Below are positions 33,332 through 41,083 of a DNA stretch of 64,000 nucleotides, one piece after another. Location: NCBI GenBank assembly GCA_963779735.1, contig CAVZZJ010000006.1, forward strand, positions 434,001 through 498,000, in the 5' to 3' direction. Numbering within the stretch: position 1 is the stretch's first letter; each line of letters starts with the position of its first letter. The DNA comes from Bog-473 sp963779735. Its GTDB lineage: Bacteria; Actinomycetota; Acidimicrobiia; Acidimicrobiales; RAAP-2. A program made the translations under genes and the position numbers. Under the pieces are notes generated by a model. The model was given only the letters and a program-made list of their open reading frames with translations. It was not told the DNA's origin and ran no database searches.

Positions 33332-34380
33332 CGCTGATCGTCGCCGGCCCCACCGGAACCGTCGAGCATGACGGTGGGGTGTTCCACCCCGAACAACAGT
33401 CCCGGATCCTCGCCGTCATGGATGGTGTGCGGGACCTCGGTCTGGGGGACGAAATTGTGTGCCCGCCCACGCCGAAGGCCGAAATGGACGACCTCGCTCG
33501 CGTCCACTCTCCCTCCTACCTGAACGAGTTGGAGGCATTCTGTGCCAGGGGTGGAGGCGATATCGACCCGGATACCTATGCCAGGGGAGACTCGTGGAAT
33601 GCCGCTCGCCGCGCGGCAGGAGCCGGATTGGCGGCACTCGCCGCCCTGGAAGATCAGGGGGACGGTGTGGCCTTCGTGCCCGTGCGCCCACCTGGCCACC
33701 ACGCAGAGCGTGAGAGGGCCATGGGATTCTGCCTGATCAACAACGTGGCCGTCGCGGCGGCATCACTGACGGTCAGGGGTGAGCGCGTGCTGATCGTCGA
33801 CTGGGATGTCCACCATGGCAACGGCACGCAGTCGATCTTCTGGGACGACCCCCATGTGCTCTACGTCTCCACCCATCAGTCCCCGCTGTTCCCCGGCACC
33901 GGAGCGGCCATTGAGGTCGGAGGCCCGGGGGCGGAGGGATTGACGGTCAACATACCGCTGCCGCCCGGGGCGACGGGGGACGTGGTTCGTGCAGCCATCG
34001 ACCAGGTGGCCCGCCCGGCGATAGAGGAGTTCGCGCCTGGCTGGGTCTTGGTCTCGTGCGGGTTCGATGCCCATCGGGCCGATCCCCTCGGCGAGCTCGC
34101 GCTCTCGAGCGGTGACTTCGCCGAGCTGTCCCGCCTCGTCAGCGAGTTCGTTCCCCGTCCGGGCCGCTTGGCCCTATTCCTCGAGGGCGGTTATGAACGG
34201 GCAGCCCTCCAGGAGTCGGTGGCCGCCACGCTGGGGGCACTTCTCGGAGTCCCCACCGATCTGGCTGCACCGACCTACGGGGGACCCGGTATGAGCGAGA
34301 TCCGGAGCGCAGTGTACGACCGTCACCGGGCGATGGAGCACCGGCGACCGCTGATCTCGAACGAGGAGGGCGGAGGGTGA
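33328..34380 (+). CDS. Histone-deacetylase/AcuC-superfamily deacetylase
   Basis: 350 residues. Zinc-hydrolase landmarks in order: FVPVRPPGHHAERERAMGFCLINNVA, VLIVDWDVHHGNGTQSIFW, VLYVSTHQSPLFPGTG, and VLVSCGFDAHRADPLGEL. The HH pair, the Asp/His/Asp metal ligands and the Gly-rich C-terminal LFLEGGY are all intact. Members remove acetyl groups from proteins (AcuC on acetyl-CoA synthetase), polyamines or small amides. The ATGA overlap with the GNAT gene supports a writer/eraser pair. Confidence 0.92.
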   Translation: MTLIVAGPTGTVEHDGGVFHPEQQSRILAVMDGVRDLGLGDEIVCPPTPKAEMDDLARVHSPSYLNELEAFCARGGGDIDPDTYARGDSWNAARRAAGAGLAALAALEDQGDGVAFVPVRPPGHHAERERAMGFCLINNVAVAAASLTVRGERVLIVDWDVHHGNGTQSIFWDDPHVLYVSTHQSPLFPGTGAAIEVGGPGAEGLTVNIPLPPGATGDVVRAAIDQVARPAIEEFAPGWVLVSCGFDAHRADPLGELALSSGDFAELSRLVSEFVPRPGRLALFLEGGYERAALQESVAATLGALLGVPTDLAAPTYGGPGMSEIRSAVYDRHRAMEHRRPLISNEEGGG

Positions 34381-34802
34381 GCAGACCGCAGACCATCGTG
34401 GTGGGATTTGACGGCTCGTTGGATTCGCAGGCCGCGCTCCGCTGGGCCGCACGGATGTCAGGGGCAGTCGGGGGCCGACTCCGGATCGTGCACGCCGTCG
34501 GGCTCCTCGAACACGCCGGGCTCCTCCACGAGCGCACGACAGTCCACCAGGAGACGGCTCTGCGCATCGCAGAGGATGCGGGGGCACCGGCGGCGAGCGT
34601 CGAGTGGTGTGTGGTCGACGGCGATCCCTGTTCGGCGCTGCTGCGCACGACCGTCCCTCCCGATCCGGCCGATCTGCTGGTGGTGGGCTCTCGAGGTGCC
34701 GCCGCGCATGGGGGAACGCTCCTCGGGAGTACCAGCCTCGAGGTCGCGGAGCACTCGCCCGTGCCGGTGGCTATCGTGCCGGCCTCGTACGAAAGCGCTT
34801 AG
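34377..34802 (+). CDS. Universal stress protein (ATP-binding type)
   Basis: 141 residues; GTG overlaps the deacetylase stop. TIVVGFDGSLDSQAALRWAARM at the start and LLVVGSRGAAAHGGTLLGSTSLE with the G-2x-G-9x-G-S motif, then PVPVAIVP. Fifth gene of the ALDH transcript. Its 3' end overlaps the convergent Usp gene by 4 bases. Confidence 0.88.
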   Translation: MSRPQTIVVGFDGSLDSQAALRWAARMSGAVGGRLRIVHAVGLLEHAGLLHERTTVHQETALRIAEDAGAPAASVEWCVVDGDPCSALLRTTVPPDPADLLVVGSRGAAAHGGTLLGSTSLEVAEHSPVPVAIVPASYESA

Positions 34803-35296
34803 CGGACAACGACGACGGAGCAGCTCGCATGGCGGGTGCAGTACTGACCCACGGACCCCACCAGGAGCTCCCTGAAGCCCCCCATTCCCCGAGAGCCCAC
34901 CACCAAGAGGTCGGCCCCCTTGCTGGCGTTCACCAGGGCGGGCGCTGGGGACTGCTCTGTCGCCTCTCCGCGTACGACGACATCGGGTGCGACCTCGGCG
35001 ACGTGGGTCATGGCCCGATCCACGACGTGCAGGGCCCCTCGACGCACTTCGTCGACCGTCGTGGTGAACGCATAGCCGATGGCCATCGGAAACATCCAGG
35101 CCGTCACCACGTCGAGGACGGCTCCCGTTCGCCGGGCCTGGGAGATGGCCCAGTCGAGGGCTCGTGTGCTTCCAACCGATCCGTCGAAGCCGACCACGAC
35201 GCGTTGCGTGGACACGGTCCGTTCGAGCGCCGGCGCATCGACACGAGGCATGTCGACGCCGTTCGGCGCTTGCGTATCGCCGTCAGTCGGCGGCAC
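34799..35296 (-). CDS. Universal stress protein (ATP-binding type)
   Basis: 165 residues. A 28-residue lead precedes TQRVVVGFDGSVGSTRALDWAISQA; the end has ADLLVVGSRGMGGFRELLVGSVGQYC with the full nucleotide motif. Overlaps the upstream Usp gene by 14 bases; both follow arcC and were likely duplicated in place. A start further in is possible because the lead is not conserved-looking. Confidence 0.88.
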   Translation of the reverse strand: MPPTDGDTQAPNGVDMPRVDAPALERTVSTQRVVVGFDGSVGSTRALDWAISQARRTGAVLDVVTAWMFPMAIGYAFTTTVDEVRRGALHVVDRAMTHVAEVAPDVVVRGEATEQSPAPALVNASKGADLLVVGSRGMGGFRELLVGSVGQYCTRHASCSVVVVR

Positions 35297-35744
35297 GATG
35301 GATCAGGACTGGGCAGTGAGCATGCGCTGCGCAGTGCTCGCCGACCGACCCCAAGAGCATCCCGACGAACTCGCCGTGCCCCCGGCTTCCGACGACCAAC
35401 AGCTTCTGACCCTTGGAGGCCTCGACGAGTGCCGGGGCCGGGTGTCCCTGCAACGCCCGGGTGGTGATCTCCATATCGGGGTACTTGGCCCGTACGCCGT
35501 CCGCAGCCTCTTCGAGAGTCTTCTGCGCGATCTCCTTGGGGTCGTACTCTGCCGGGAGGGGGACGGCCCAGCCGTAGGTCATCGGCCACTCCCACGTCGT
35601 GACGATCTCCAAGGGTGAGCGGGTGAGCGCCGCCTGCTCTGCAGCCCAGTCCAAGGCCTCGAGCGAAGGAGCGGAGCCATCGATCCCCACCACTATTTGC
35701 GGGCTCCCTCCGTCGTTCGGTGTGGCGTCGTGTTCCGGTGTCAT
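35283..35744 (-). CDS. Universal stress protein (ATP-binding type)
   Basis: 153 residues. PQIVVGIDGSAPSLEALDWAAEQA and LLVVGSRGHGEFVGMLLGSVGEHCAAHAHCPVLI, with the complete G-2x-G-9x-G-S site. Lies 12 bases after arcC on the same strand. With the next gene and arcC it forms a run downstream of the tandem boxes at 37.1 kb. Confidence 0.9.
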   Translation of the reverse strand: MTPEHDATPNDGGSPQIVVGIDGSAPSLEALDWAAEQAALTRSPLEIVTTWEWPMTYGWAVPLPAEYDPKEIAQKTLEEAADGVRAKYPDMEITTRALQGHPAPALVEASKGQKLLVVGSRGHGEFVGMLLGSVGEHCAAHAHCPVLIHRAAD

Positions 35745-35756
35745 GGGGTCTCTCCT

Positions 35757-36686
35757 CTATGTGTTGACCGGTTGCGATGCATGGTCGGTGATCGTCGTGC
35801 CCTTCGTCCCAGCCAGCAGCTCCATTGCGTCTTCGAGCCGGCCGATGGCTGCCTTCTTGCCACTCTCGCGCACGAAGCGGCAGGCCGCGGTGACCTTGGG
35901 TCCCATGGAGCCCGGGGCGAAGGCCATCCGTCCGAGCTCGCCGGAGGTGATGGCGGGTATCGGGCGGGCGCCGGGTGTTCCAAAGTCCAGTTCAAGGGCC
36001 GGTACGTCGGTGAGCAGGAGCAGAGCGTCGGCGTCGACGTTTCGTGCCAGGAGTGCCGTGCTCAGGTCCTTGTCCACCACGGCCTCCACGCCACGCAGAT
36101 TGCCGTCGGCATGGCGGCACACCGGAATGCCGCCGCCTCCCGCGCAGATCACGACGGCGCCGTCGGCCAGCAGCATCTTGATGGTCGGCAACTCGACGAC
36201 CGCCAGTGGTTCGGGTGACGCGACGACGCGGCGCCACGCCGTGCCGTCGCGCCCCACCTGCCATCCCCATCGGCGGGCCATTCTGTGGCCTTCGCTCTCG
36301 TCGTAGACCGGACCAACGAACTTCGTGGGGTGCTCGAATGCCGGGTCGTCCGCCGCCACCAGGGTCTGTGTGAGGAGGCCGACGACCTGCCGACCGGGAA
36401 GCGCGTTCTCCAGCGCTTGCAGCAGGAAGTAACCGATCATGCCCTGTGTCTCGGCCACGAGGGCATCGAAGGGGTAGGGGAGGGGGAGGTCGGGATCCCG
36501 GGCGCTCTCGAGTGCCAGCAGTCCCACCTGGGGGCCGTTGCCGTGCGTGACGACCAGGTCGTGGTTGAGGGCGAGGGGGGCAAGGGCCTCGACGGCCGCG
36601 ACGACGTGCTGTTGTTGCCGCGCCGCAAGAGGTGCTTCACCTCGCTCCAAGAGGGCGTTCCCGCCCAGGGCCACGACGACCCTCAT
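35757..36686 (-). CDS. arcC: Carbamate kinase
   Basis: 309 residues. RVVVALGGNALLERGE, DLVVTHGNGPQVGLLALE, ETQGMIGYFL, VVASPEPLAVVEL, AVVICAGGGGIPV, VDKDLSTALLARNVDADALLLLTDV and GSMGPKVTAACRFV are the carbamate kinase signatures in order; length is normal. Makes ATP from carbamoyl phosphate in the arginine deiminase route or in purine/creatinine breakdown, giving ATP without respiration. The ATG overlaps the end of a decayed ornithine carbamoyltransferase gene, so its usual source of carbamoyl phosphate may be missing. Confidence 0.95.
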   Translation of the reverse strand: MRVVVALGGNALLERGEAPLAARQQQHVVAAVEALAPLALNHDLVVTHGNGPQVGLLALESARDPDLPLPYPFDALVAETQGMIGYFLLQALENALPGRQVVGLLTQTLVAADDPAFEHPTKFVGPVYDESEGHRMARRWGWQVGRDGTAWRRVVASPEPLAVVELPTIKMLLADGAVVICAGGGGIPVCRHADGNLRGVEAVVDKDLSTALLARNVDADALLLLTDVPALELDFGTPGARPIPAITSGELGRMAFAPGSMGPKVTAACRFVRESGKKAAIGRLEDAMELLAGTKGTTITDHASQPVNT

Positions 36687-37039
36687 GCGTTCTCCCTCTC
36701 GGGCGGACCGAGCATGGCCATCGTGACCGCCTTGATCGTGTGCAGCCGATTCTCGGCCGGGTCGAAGACCGATGCCGGTGATTCGAACACGTCGTCGGTG
36801 ACTTCGAGGGCCGAGGGGTTGAGCTTCTCGTACATCATCCTTCTATCTCGGTGTCCCGGTTGTAGGGCGGGCGGTGTTGTTCGCGGCGTCGCCCAGATAG
36901 GCGTAGGTGTCGGATTCGGCGGCTTGGTCGAGAGGTCACGCATGGTCAGGATATCGGCCGGCATCTGTGTCGGGTGCCATTGGTCGGTGCGCCCGTTCCA
37001 CACCGAGGAGCCCGGTTGTGGTTCGTGGCACCAGGGCAT
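36683..37039 (-). pseudogene. arcB: Ornithine carbamoyltransferase remnant with internal deletion and frameshifts
   Basis: The frame begins with VWNGRTDQWHPTQMPADILTM, the ornithine-binding region of the enzyme, and ends with ALEVTDDVFESPAS-VFDPAENRLHTIKAV, its exact C-terminus. Between them only about 30 codons remain instead of about 150. In a second frame the join reads DTYAYLGDAANNTARP, the segment that should follow, and then NRDTEIE, which belongs near the C-terminus, so a large deletion plus at least two frameshifts are visible. The first 120 or so residues are also missing. The stop overlaps the arcC start (ATGA), showing the former arcB-arcC operon. Confidence 0.85.
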
Positions 37040-37090
37040 CTCCCCCCGGCCCTATCCCACAAGGTACGGCGGAACGCTCAGGGGCGAGTA

Positions 37091-37125
37091 GGGCCGTTAG
37101 TCCCGTAGAACGGCCAGGACGTCCC
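37091..37125 (-). promoter_or_regulatory. Tandem DevR/DosR-like boxes J1 and J2 upstream of arcB-arcC-usp-usp
   Basis: Minus strand: J2 GGGACGTCCTGGCC (37125-37112) and J1 GGGACTAACGGCCC then TAC (37104-37091); centres 21 bp apart. They lie between the devS-like gene's end (37181) and the arcB remnant. Presumably drive arcC and two usp genes despite the loss of arcB. Confidence 0.6.
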
Positions 37126-37180
37126 TTTGACAGGCCTAGTAGCCGTATGACGAGCCCATCAGGGCTGACCGGAACCCGGC

Positions 37181-38315
37181 CTACGGGGCGAGCGGCACCG
37201 TCCAGGTGAGCGACGTCCCGGCACCGTTGCGTCCCTCCACGACGAGCGACCCACCGAGCTTCTCCGCACGGTGCCTCATGTTGGCCAAACCCAGACCGCC
37301 CTGGCGCACCTTCGATTCGTCAAGACCGTCCCCGTTGTCGACGACGAGGAGAGAGCACTCGCCATCCCGAACGGTGAGTGACACGGACGCGCTGGTGGCA
37401 TGGGCGTGTCGCCCGATGTTGGTGACCGATTCGCGGATCGTCGCCAGAAGGTGCTCCGCGACGTCGTCGGGGACCGCGGTGTCGACCGGTCCGTCGAACG
37501 ATACCTGAGCGTCGAATCCGGTGATGGCGCTCGAATTCTCGGACGAGGGTGAGGACATTGTCGCGAACCCCGCGATCCTCCGCTCCCATGCCGAGCTGGT
37601 AGATGGTTGTGCGGATCCGCTCAATGACGCGATCGACTTCGGCCACCGTCGCCCCGAGTTCCTCCGCCAACTCTCCAGGAACCCTTCCCGCCATGCTCTG
37701 AAGCTTGAGCCCGACGCCGAAGAGCCGTTGAATCACGGTGTCGTGCAGGTCGCGGGCGACCCGGTCCCGATCCTCGTAGACGGCCACGACCCGGACCTGT
37801 TGATGGAGTCGGGCATTCTCGATGGCGATGCCGGCGGCGAGGGCGAGCACCTGGACCAGCGCCTGGTCGTCGTGCGTGAACTCTGACCAGCCGATCTTGT
37901 CTGTCAGGTAGAGGTTGCCGTAGACCTCGTCGCGCACCTTAATGGGCACCCCCAGGAACGAGGTCATGGGTGGGTGGTTGGGTGGGAATCCGAGGCTTTC
38001 GCCGTGCGCTCCCAGATCGGCCATCCGGAGGGGCTCGGGATGCGAGATGAGCAGGCCGAGCATGCCTCGCCCCGTCGGGCGCGGGCCGATCCGCTTCTCG
38101 TCGTCCGCGGTCAGTCCCACGGTGACGAATTCGGCCAGACCGGTGCGCTCCTCGTTGAGGACGCCGAGAGCGGCATAGCGGGCACCCGTCATGGACTGGG
38201 CCTCCTCGGCGACGTGGCGCAACAGCGCCGGAAGCTCCAGATCCCTCTCGATGAGGAGTGTCGCTTCGAGGACCCGGCGAAGCTTGGAGGGATCATCGAT
38301 GGAGCGATACGGCAT
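37181..38315 (-). pseudogene. devS: DevS/DosS-like GAF sensor histidine kinase, frameshifted
   Basis: First part (38315 to about 37533): one GAF domain (LLRHVAEEAQSMTGARYAALGVL, LGVPIKVRDEVYGNLYLTDK, ALAAGIAIENARL) and the HisKA_3 box DRVARDLHDTVIQRLFGVGL with the phospho-accepting His. After LTLVREF the frame runs into Arg-rich nonsense; the next frame continues correctly with SAITGFDAQVSFDGP and an intact HATPase (RESVTNIGRHAHATSASVSL, LLVVDNGDG, GGLGLANMRHRAEKLGGSLVV), ending at 37181. One extra base at about 37530-37533 explains this. Only one GAF domain is present versus two in mycobacterial DosS. Divergent from devR. Could be a real lesion or an assembly error. Confidence 0.8.
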
Positions 38316-38403
38316 ACGTCCGGAGCTTATCCCCGGCCGGCTGCGCTCCAAAGTGAAATGCAGGTGACGTTCCAGCACACAGGCGAAGTTCGCTGAAGTG
38401 CCT

Positions 38404-38415
38404 GGGACGTCTCCC
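38404..38415. promoter_or_regulatory. Palindrome in the devS-devR intergenic gap
   Basis: GGGACGTCTCCC, part of CTGGGA-CGTC-TCCCAG (38402-38417, perfect 6-bp arms). It carries dormancy-box half-sites with 2 bp less spacing, 24 bases before the devR start. Autoregulation is possible but unproven. Confidence 0.35.
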
Positions 38416-38439
38416 AGATGGCAGGATGTAAGGGTGGCA

Positions 38440-39117
38440 ATGAGGGTTTTCCTTCTCGACGATCATGAAGTGGTCCGCTCTGGCCTGCGTGCGCTGCTCG
38501 AGGCGAGTGGCGACGTCCAAGTCGTCGGCGAGGCAGGAACCGTGGCCGAGGCGTTGGCCCGCATTCCGCCGACCCGTCCCGACGTGGCCGTGCTCGACGT
38601 TCGGCTGCCCGATGGGAGCGGAATTGAGGTATGTCGGGAGATCCGATCTCGTTGGCCGGAGGTCGCCTGCGTCATGCTCACCTCCTACGCCGACGATGAG
38701 GCGCTCTTCGCCGCCATAATGGCCGGGGCGGCCGGCTACCTCCTGAAGCGGGTCGGCAGCACGGACCTGGTGGACGCGGTTCGACGGGCCGGATCCGGGC
38801 AATCGTTGCTGGACCCCTCACTCACCGAACGAGTCCTTGAGCGCTTGCGGTCAGGCCCCAATGAGGACCGCCGGTTGGCCAGCTTGACGCCGCAGGAGCG
38901 ACGGATCCTCGAGCTCATCACCGAGGGCCGGACGAATCGCCAGATCGCCGACGCGATGATCCTCGCCGAGAAAACGGTGAAGAACTACATCTCCAATGTG
39001 CTGGCCAAGCTCGGCGTTGAGCGTCGCACCCAAGCCGCCACCTTCGCGGCGCGTATCAGAGGAACGCGCTGCGCAAGTATCGAGGATCGACGGTACCGGT
39101 ACCTGACCGCCCCCTGA
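38440..39117 (+). CDS. devR: DevR/DosR-like NarL-family response regulator
   Basis: 225 residues. Receiver domain: RVFLLDDHEVVRSGLRALLE, phospho-acceptor Asp in VAVLDVRLPDGSG (D53), then MLTSYADD and YLLKRVGS. Output domain: LTPQERRILELITEGRTNRQIADAM-LAEKTVKNYISNVLAKLGVERRTQAATFA. The recognition helix KTVKNY retains the Lys, Lys and Asn that contact DNA in M. tuberculosis DosR (K179, K182, N183), so it should read a similar GGGAC half-site. ATG 38440 has TAAGGG upstream; GTG 38434 is an alternative. It is the obvious candidate regulator of the boxes in this window. Confidence 0.93.
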   Translation: MRVFLLDDHEVVRSGLRALLEASGDVQVVGEAGTVAEALARIPPTRPDVAVLDVRLPDGSGIEVCREIRSRWPEVACVMLTSYADDEALFAAIMAGAAGYLLKRVGSTDLVDAVRRAGSGQSLLDPSLTERVLERLRSGPNEDRRLASLTPQERRILELITEGRTNRQIADAMILAEKTVKNYISNVLAKLGVERRTQAATFAARIRGTRCASIEDRRYRYLTAP

Positions 39118-39141
39118 CCGCCCCCTACGGGCGGATGCTGG

Positions 39142-39465
39142 TCAACATCCCCTGACGAGATCGATGCCGCGAGCCGTCAACTCTCGCGTCAGCTCAAGGC
39201 GCCGCCGCTCCGGCTGGTCGAAGGTTTCTATTCCACAGTCGATCCCGACACACTGGGCCAGCTCAATGAGAGCAATGTCGTAGGCCACCTGGTCGGCCAG
39301 GGCCGTCGAGGTCCAGTCGGTCTCCTTGCCCCATGAGTGCAGGCGGTCGCGGCAATGGAGCAACGTAGAGAGTGCCTCGACGGGCGTCGGCTCGACGGCG
39401 GCGGGCCGCCGTTCTTCCATGGCGGCGCTCAGGAGGTATGTATACATGGACATGACGTACACCAC
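39142..39465 (-). CDS. Small protein of unknown function
   Basis: 107 residues from GTG 39465; ATG 39453 or 39447 are possible. The C-terminal part TALADQVAYDIALIELAQCVGIDCGIETFDQPERRRLELTRELTARGIDL is amphipathic and looks like a real protein, with two Cys. No recognised domain or membrane span. Box K lies 27 bases upstream of the GTG in the proper orientation, which supports a genuine gene in the regulon. Convergent with devR across 24 bases. Confidence 0.5.
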   Translation of the reverse strand: MVYVMSMYTYLLSAAMEERRPAAVEPTPVEALSTLLHCRDRLHSWGKETDWTSTALADQVAYDIALIELAQCVGIDCGIETFDQPERRRLELTRELTARGIDLVRGC

Positions 39466-39492
39466 GATGCCTGGTTGCCGGGAACGCCACTA

Positions 39493-39506
39493 GAGCCATT
39501 GGTCCC
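39493..39506 (-). promoter_or_regulatory. DevR/DosR-like box K
   Basis: Minus strand GGGACCAATGGCTC, one mismatch from boxes A and M, facing the small gene at 39142-39465. Shares the 163-base divergent gap with box L. Confidence 0.5.
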
Positions 39507-39542
39507 TGGCTGTGCGCGGGAGGACCCATGGCGCTCTCCGGG

Positions 39543-39556
39543 AGGACGTTCGGCCC
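39543..39556 (+). promoter_or_regulatory. DevR/DosR-like box L upstream of the WS/DGAT gene
   Basis: AGGACGTTCGGCCC then TAG, 72 bases before the WS/DGAT GTG; first G replaced by A. The M. tuberculosis homologue tgs1 is a classic DosR target. Confidence 0.55.
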
Positions 39557-39628
39557 TAGGATGAGCCCTGCGGTAGCGGTGCAATGGGAGGAGCGGAACA
39601 ACCCGCAGTACCAAGAGGAGCCAGAACA

Positions 39629-41038
39629 GTGTCCCTGAGCGACGACGAGGCCCTCTCGCCTCTCGATGCGGCGTTCCTCTACATGGAGAGGGAACGCGCT
39701 CCGATGCACATGGCGTCGGTGGGCATCCTCGAGGGTGGTCCGCTCTACGCCGCCGACGGGCGCTTTCGAATTGAGGACATACGCGAGCTCATCTCCGGCC
39801 GCCTGCCATTGGCGCCCAAGCTCCGGCAGAAGGCCAACGCCGGCCTGCTCGGTGAGGCTCCACCGGTATGGGCCGATGACCCGGCGTTCGAGATCTCCGA
39901 TCACGTGCGGACCCGGGTGCTGCCGAGCCCAGGTTCCGAGACCGAGTTCCGTCGGCTGTGCGGGGAACTCATGGCGACACCCCTTGACCGGGCGCGGCCC
40001 CTGTGGGACCTGACATTCGTCGAAGGGTTGGCGGATGACAAGGTCGGCGTCATCGAGAGGCTCCATCACTCAATGTCGGACGGCCTCGCGGCGGCGGCAT
40101 TGGCCACCGTACTGCTCGACGTCTCTCCGGAGGCCGAGCACCGTGACGGCGGGTGTCCCTGGGCTCCCCGCGACGCCCTGCCGGTCTGGAAAGCCGCCAT
40201 GGGGGACCTCCTGCGGTTGGGAGGCGTCTGCATGCGGGCCGTCGCGTGGGGTGGGCGTTCGGTGCTGCACCCGCTAGGCCGGCTTAGGGAAGCTGCCGAA
40301 CTGTGCCAAGCGATGAGCACCGTCATGACGCCGACGATCATCGCGCCCAGGTCATCGCTCAACCGCTCCATCACGGCCGCCCGCTCGGTGGACTTCGTCC
40401 GCCTTTCGTTTGCGCAGTCGCACGACGTCGCCGGGTTCTTCGACGCCACGGTCAACGACGTTCTCTTGACGATCGTGACCGGCGGCCTGCGTCGCCTGCT
40501 CGAGAGCCGGGGCGAGCTGAAGGCAGAGAGCGAACTGCAGGCTCTCGTTCCGGTGGGACTTCCCAGTTCGGGGGACCGCCTTTCCAACAGCATCTCGGCG
40601 CTGTTCGTACGTCTGCCGATCGGCCTCAGTGACCCCGTCGAGGTACTCAGGAGGGTCTCCGCCGAGGTCAAGCTGGACAGGAACCGGCACCAGAGTCTGG
40701 TGGTCACCGCACTCTTACGGCTGTTCGATCCCCTCCCGCAGGGAGTGATGGCCGTGGCGTCCGGAGTTGTGCACCGCCAGCCCTTCATCAACCTGATCGT
40801 CACCAACGTGCCGGGCCCACCGGTTCCGCTCTACGTCCTTGGCGGGCGCCTCCTGGAGGCCTTTCCCATCGTCCCCCTCGGGGGAAATCAGAGTTTGGGT
40901 GTCGCCGCCCTGTCCTACGATGGCCGGCTCAATCTGGGGGTGCTGAGCGACCCTGCGACCCTTCCGGACGTCGGGGTGTTCTGTCAAGGCGTCGAATGGA
41001 GCCTTCAGGCGCTGACGGAGCGGTCTCGAATGCCCTGA
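39629..41038 (+). CDS. Wax ester synthase/diacylglycerol acyltransferase (WS/DGAT)
   Basis: 469 residues, GTG start 9 bases after GAGGAG. N-terminus LSPLDAAFLYMERERAPMHMASVGIL, catalytic HHSMSDG (His146-His147 to Gly152), LWDLTFVEGLADDKVGVIERL before it, and the C-terminal NLIVTNVPGPPVPLYVLGGRLLEAFPIVPL are the WS/DGAT landmarks. Joins fatty acyl-CoA to diacylglycerol or fatty alcohol for storage lipid; in mycobacteria this accompanies hypoxic dormancy. Followed by a CoA-transferase/hydrolase gene after 45 bases. Confidence 0.95.
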   Translation: MSLSDDEALSPLDAAFLYMERERAPMHMASVGILEGGPLYAADGRFRIEDIRELISGRLPLAPKLRQKANAGLLGEAPPVWADDPAFEISDHVRTRVLPSPGSETEFRRLCGELMATPLDRARPLWDLTFVEGLADDKVGVIERLHHSMSDGLAAAALATVLLDVSPEAEHRDGGCPWAPRDALPVWKAAMGDLLRLGGVCMRAVAWGGRSVLHPLGRLREAAELCQAMSTVMTPTIIAPRSSLNRSITAARSVDFVRLSFAQSHDVAGFFDATVNDVLLTIVTGGLRRLLESRGELKAESELQALVPVGLPSSGDRLSNSISALFVRLPIGLSDPVEVLRRVSAEVKLDRNRHQSLVVTALLRLFDPLPQGVMAVASGVVHRQPFINLIVTNVPGPPVPLYVLGGRLLEAFPIVPLGGNQSLGVAALSYDGRLNLGVLSDPATLPDVGVFCQGVEWSLQALTERSRMP

Positions 41039-41083
41039 GGGTGCTGACACCGCATCCCCTCCGAGCTAGCATGATCCGAGCCG

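Noticed and set aside
39118..39141. Short repeated CCGCCCCCT(A/G) motif after devR as a terminator
   Set aside because: Direct, not inverted, repetition over the stop codon region; no stem can form.
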